Shown here piece by piece: positions 59,212 through 64,000 of a stretch of DNA of 64,000 bases. Position numbers and translations under genes: made by a program. Every line of letters begins with the position of its first letter. Position 1 is the stretch's first letter. The stretch is from Diphasiastrum complanatum (lineage: Eukaryota; Streptophyta; Lycopodiopsida; Lycopodiales; Lycopodiaceae), in contig CM055111.1 of NCBI GenBank assembly GCA_029204225.1, forward strand, positions 21,084,521-21,148,520. The letters run 5' to 3'. The notes under the pieces are model-generated. The model had not been told where the DNA came from. It saw only the letters and a program-made list of their open reading frames with translations, and did not search any database.

Positions 59212-62200
59212 TAGAATCGAATAATGTATTTTAGAATATTTTCAATATCAAGAAAAATATTATTGCAATCGTTGTAATTGAGCTCACCACATTCTGATTT
59301 GTATAAATCAGTTATATGAAGTGGTTGGCCAACTATTTTGAACATTCCGTCATTATTATAATTTCTTGTTAATCTTACTTGATATGGACAAGGAAGATAA
59401 GATTTCTTCACTATCACTTGAGAAACATTCTAAAAAAAGTAGAATATGCATTTATGTTAATTTTAAAATCATCACATGCATCTTGTATCACATTTTCATC
59501 CAAGTATGTTTGAACCTTATTCAAAACAGTTTCAACAATTTTTTTTTCATTTTTTCAAACCGAGTATTTTTCATCATTGCCTTTGCTGACTTTCTTGGTA
59601 AAACATGACTTAAAGATTCTCCAATGCAGTTTGCTCATAATTTGAAGCCATGGATGCTTCAGCTTCAACTCCTATAAAGCTTTCAAAAACTTACACAGGT
59701 GAAGTCCCTTTCTAGATTTGTAGTGTTATACTATATGTTGTTGGGCTTTGGTGGACATCTGAAAGGTAGGATAAAAGGCAAGGGTAAAACAAATAAATCA
59801 CTTCTGCAGTAATGTTGCAAATTTATTCCAACTAAACCTTATGTGATTGAAATAGATGTCATTGATGTTATTTTGCTCCAAATGGAGGCTTTATTGAGTA
59901 AAGTGTCTATTGATGCACAAAACATATGCTTTTAAAGAAGAGGAAGACTATATAGTTCATGCTAAGGAAGTTTGGAATATGGGTTTGTTGTTTTGCTGAG
60001 TAAACTAATTGGAAAGGCTGAAGTGAGTCAGATGTATCATATAGAGACCCAATGTGATCTTTGCCTTTACTTGGAAGATCTGGGCATGATCCATTTTTCA
60101 TTTGACCATTTTGGTCATAAGGATCGGGGCCCCAAAAGAATGTCTTGGAAAATTCAAGACTAATATAAGAGAGAATGCGACAGAAATTAGTATGTAGCTT
60201 GTAAAAAGTTGCCCATCCAACAAGGAAGATGCGTGTGCAAATAAATATGATTTTGAATGTCATGACAACCTACGTGCAGGTATGAACATGGATACACTTA
60301 GCATATAACCTTTTTTTGGCCTTAAATGAAGACATGTAGTAGGGGCTGTCCTTTGAGCTGCAATAATGCCAACTCAGTTTGTCAAGCACTTTAAAGCGAT
60401 TAGATTGTTGAATCCTGCATTACAATTGGAGAGGAATCTCCACTTGTTGGATGGTTAGCTAAGACCAGTAGATATACAAGATCAAGCCAACCAAAGTCAC
60501 ATATAAGGTCTCATAACATTCTCAATTGAGAAGTCTTTTGTTTTAAGCCATCGCACATGTATTTGTCCATCTTAACATATGAAATGAACAATGAAAATGG
60601 AGTTGAGTCTCAGTCTTGTGGAGTAGTAACATTAGGTGTTTGTCTACATGTTTTGTACCAAGATTAAAACATGATCTCAACCTAGGGTTTCATCTCAAGC
60701 TAATAGGAATGGATCGTTTTATATAGAGCTACAATAGATCATTGACTTTTGTCAATAACTACAATTGCTACATATTTCTCCAGAAAACATGCATCGGAGA
60801 ACTCCTACCAAGAACGTATATTGTGTGTACAGGGGTAGGAAATTTCTGATGCCATCAATATTAAAATTGGTAGGTAGAGTGTGCATGATTCCAGGATGAC
60901 ACTCACCTATTAGAACTAGCGATAGACAAGCAATGGACATCGATGGTATCGGACACCATTATTTCTTAAACCTTGATCATAATCCAAGGTAGCTGGTTGC
61001 ACACCTACTATACCTAGTGCATGAAAAGCGATGGGTGTTGGTGATGTGGATACCACTTCTGATGTTGAGTGTAGGTGGAATGTGAACAGCACAATGGATG
61101 TGTGACTCTCCATTGAGTTTGGAAGACTCCAATTTCCTATTGTGGTAGAGATGGATTCTGGCACAAAGAACTTGGAAAGGTAGATGAGATGTTGAAAAAT
61201 GTATCCTCGATGGCCTAAATTTTATAGGGACCTTGGTTGAATTTAAAAACATCTTTTTGATTTGGCCTATTGAAGCAAACTCAAATTGTCATCAATGCAA
61301 CCAAGCACATAGAGTATCCTCGATGTGGCAAAGGGCCCCTCTCACCTCGGGTGCCACATGGTGACAACTCAAGCTAGATCTTAAAGGTCATAAGGCCTTT
61401 TTCTACATGTGAATCAATGTTTTTTGGTATCCGGGTATGTAGGTGTCCGATTGATATGAACACAAATGTTGACCTGGTTATCAAAAAAATCTACCCTAGT
61501 ACATGATTCTTTAATATTGTGGTCAATACCCAACTATGACTGGTTTTAGCCAAGTCAATGCTCATCTTGATGCGCAGATTAGGGGCAAAAGGATCAATTT
61601 TGTCATAAAATGCATCTTACCACCAAAAAAAGTGTGATTTTAGGAAAAACAATTTATATATTTATACTCAGGTTATACTTGGCTGGTATCACCCTCACAA
61701 TACCCAAGCCAGTTGATACTAGCCACCAATTGTATATATGCTTATATTCATACCGACCTGGAACCGGTTTCTTTTAAAGCGTAATACAAGGACCCGATTG
61801 TTATTGACAATTTCAATACTCGCCCAACATTGGTACTATCAACTTGTGGGATCAAAGAGAATCAAATCTAAGTGGGTGAGCCCAACGCAATGACAATACA
61901 CCAACTCACCATGTGGGGAAAGATCTTGTGGAACAATGGCAATGCTCCATTCTTAGTGAAGGATGTGAAGTACTCCCCAACCTAAACCATGAGTCAAAGC
62001 ATTCGTGCTACACAAACACCTAAGCAAGAGTTGAGGCATGTTCTAGAATCAATCCACAACGATATCAAAAAACCCAAGCCTTTGCAACTTTCAATTTGGT
62101 GGATACATCACTTTATTTTAATTGCATGTTCTATTTTGTAGCATATGTTTGGAGTCTTCATAGACATGCCACTCATTGGAGGGAGCTTTATGTTTTAGCA

Positions 62201-62332
62201 TTTTTAACATATGGAAAATAGATTGTTAAGTGACTTATACACCAGATAAAAGGGCCATAAAATAAGGGCCAAGCAAGTAGTTCAAGCCATGACTAAAAGC
62301 TCATTGAAACTAGTGGAACAATAACTAAAAAT
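59212..62332. other. Unassigned region
   Basis: Mostly AT-rich. Short frames on both strands overlap one another and show no motif. No LTR pair, tRNA or microsatellite seen. Confidence 0.5.
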
Positions 62333-62548
62333 TAGTGTTCGGGAAAGCCAGCATAGTTCAAGAATGGAACCGGCATCTTTTCCCAAAAATCGGCATGGCA
62401 AAAATTGTACAACATTTTTTATGTCATAAATCTTGGGTTTTATAAAGGAAAACCGGCAAGTAAGAGCTTGTCACTCAATTAAGGCCGAAGAACTTTTTCA
62501 CATATCGATTTTTGGAGGGAAACCTCAAAAAGGTTTCCCGAACACTGC
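62333..62548. mobile_element. hAT-like MITE, 216 bp
   Basis: Terminal inverted repeats AGTGTTCGGGAAA (left, 62334) and TTTCCCGAACACT (right, ending 62546), with flanking 8-bp duplication CTAAAAAT at 62325-62332 and 62549-62556. The CAGTG-like ends and 8-bp duplication point to the hAT superfamily. No coding capacity. Confidence 0.85.
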
Positions 62549-62556
62549 CTAAAAAT

Positions 62557-64000
62557 GATATCTCCATTTCCAAGCTCAAAATATTAACAAAAAACTCTGA
62601 TGTATGGCTAAATGTATTATGTTCCATAAACTTTAAACTTTTTGTTTAACGTAATGTCTTTTTCCAACTTCTTTGTATATGTTTGATAGTCCATAAAGTT
62701 ACGCTTTTAAGATTTCTAAGAACTTTAAAATTCATAACGTACAAACGTGTTGCTTAGAAGTCCTGAACTTTTAAAGTAAATAATGTACTAGAATGTCATC
62801 TTTAAAAGAAAGACAAGGCAAGGGAACAAAATTCACCAAACATTGTTATACAAGCATTTCAGCTTGTAAATTTGTAACCACGTTTCTCAAAAGCTATCAT
62901 GCTCAAAAACAATTAATGTGGTAATAATGTAAAGAAGAGACTTAGCAAGATCCTTGCCATGAAAGGAGACACAAACCGAAACCCTATTACGACGATGCAC
63001 AAGGTGAACATTATCATGAGAAGCCACCCATCACCCCCATAGAGGCTAATATTTTAGATTACATGGCTAAATAGTCTTGGGATATTTTCTATTGTTACAC
63101 CTAATGAAGACTTCCACCACATCTTGAAAGGGCTAGTAGCACTAGCCAAATTACTTCCCATAAAATATGAGGCTATCAACAATAAACAATGCACATTCAT
63201 TATTATAAGTTAACAACAAACAAGGACTGGGTGACAACCCTAGTGGATGGACCAAAAGGCTAGAGAGAATTAGGATACTTAGAACTTCTAATTTCAAACT
63301 CCTTTAAGTAAAATATAAAGACAACATTGACTAATCCTACAAATGCTAGTGTTGAAAGACATTTCCATCTCATATTTAAGCCCATCACCACAAAGTATAT
63401 CATCGTGAATGACATAATATTATTGGATTGAGGGACTTTGCAAATTTGAGGACTGAGAAGGATGCTTACACTATGAAATATATGGACAAAAGGAATACCT
63501 ATACAAAGAAAAAATTATTATCAAATATGAATCAATTGATATAGTTTTTGAGAGATTGTTTAATTTTGTTTTTTTTTTTAAATCCTAATGTGTTATTACA
63601 TCATTGGTTTCTAGGTTTTGCTCATGCAAATGATCTACTTTCTTACATATATGGCTTTGTATCACCTCGATAGTAAAAGTAAATCCTTAGAGAGAGAAAT
63701 TGAAAGGAATTAGAAATTTTTGCAAAATATAATGCACTTTATCTTGTACTAGATTGTGATGGTTTTTTTATAAAGCTATCATGAAAAAAAAAATTATTTT
63801 AAGCATTGTTTAATTCTCTAGCCACTTTCTACTTTTTTATATTCAATTCTCTAGCTATCTTCTACTTTTATTGTGCAAGCTTTGGTTTGTCAAGCTACAA
63901 CTCTCCCTTCAATGTCACTTGCTTTCTTTGAAAGCTACTTATTTGGGAGATTGACCTTGCTTTCATTTTGTGGCCCTCGAAGACATATTTATTTGCTTTA
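62557..64000. other. AT-rich region, nothing recognised
   Basis: T-runs and A-runs (63565-63580, 63783-63792). A small repeat of TTCTCTAGC at about 63812 and 63846. No coding or element signal. Confidence 0.5.

Noticed and set aside
59907-60263. 118-codon minus frame as a gene
   Set aside because: Overlaps a plus-strand frame, no motif, AT-rich composition; treated as chance.

Overview
The window reads as nuclear DNA of a land plant with a large, repeat-rich genome. It holds nested, decaying LTR retrotransposons of the Ty1/Copia and Ty3/Gypsy classes, a LINE, a small DNA transposon, long GA/CT microsatellites, and no convincing intact host gene. Plant-type features are tRNA-iMet primer-binding sites in the Copia elements, a tRNA-Asp-type primer site (TGGTGCCGTTTCCGGGGA) in the Gypsy elements, and a chromodomain Gypsy element. 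A fern, lycophyte or gymnosperm would fit, but the sequence does not fix the species. Almost every coding segment carries stops or frameshifts, so they are annotated as pseudogenes.

Layout. 1-2130: Copia A1, minus. 2131-4010: Copia A2, plus, joined head to head with A1. 4011-12588: 3' part of Gypsy H, plus, with an accessory ORF (ORF3) and a 3' LTR split at 6917/12062 by Gypsy-like element J (6918-12056, minus, target duplication TTCCA). 14271-17425: Copia D, plus. 18960-21840: Copia fragments E and G, minus. 21920-26930: a Gypsy LTR (L), minus, split by Copia F (22152-26710), which has two 682-bp LTRs but lacks gag and protease. 27190-28900: Copia N. 29045-32602: two oppositely oriented copies (M and O) of the same Gypsy LTR, primer site and leader. 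32605-34130: Copia I. 34400-39250: Gypsy K, minus, in the order gag, protease, RNase H, integrase, ORF3. 40880-45727: mosaic Copia C. 45909-56686: two LINE copies. The second is interrupted by a solo LTR (CAATA duplication) and by a chromovirus with both LTRs, and has long GA tracts at both ends. 56821-64000: mostly unassigned sequence with a palindromic repeat and a 216-bp hAT-like MITE.

How the parts relate. H, K, L, M and O look like one Gypsy family: they share the LTR or the gag, and H and K share ORF3. ORF3 has a repeated set of motifs (GYL-EAI, FLMVGNL, the PY-W-K...GELK block) and in K lies downstream of integrase on the same strand. That is the position of the extra ORF in Athila-type elements, but I do not recognise the protein. 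This family, the LINE whose 3' ends run into T/C microsatellites, and the young deletion-derivative Copia F are the most interesting items. The sequence shows insertion, truncation and microsatellite growth; it gives no evidence of a current host pathway or cargo system.
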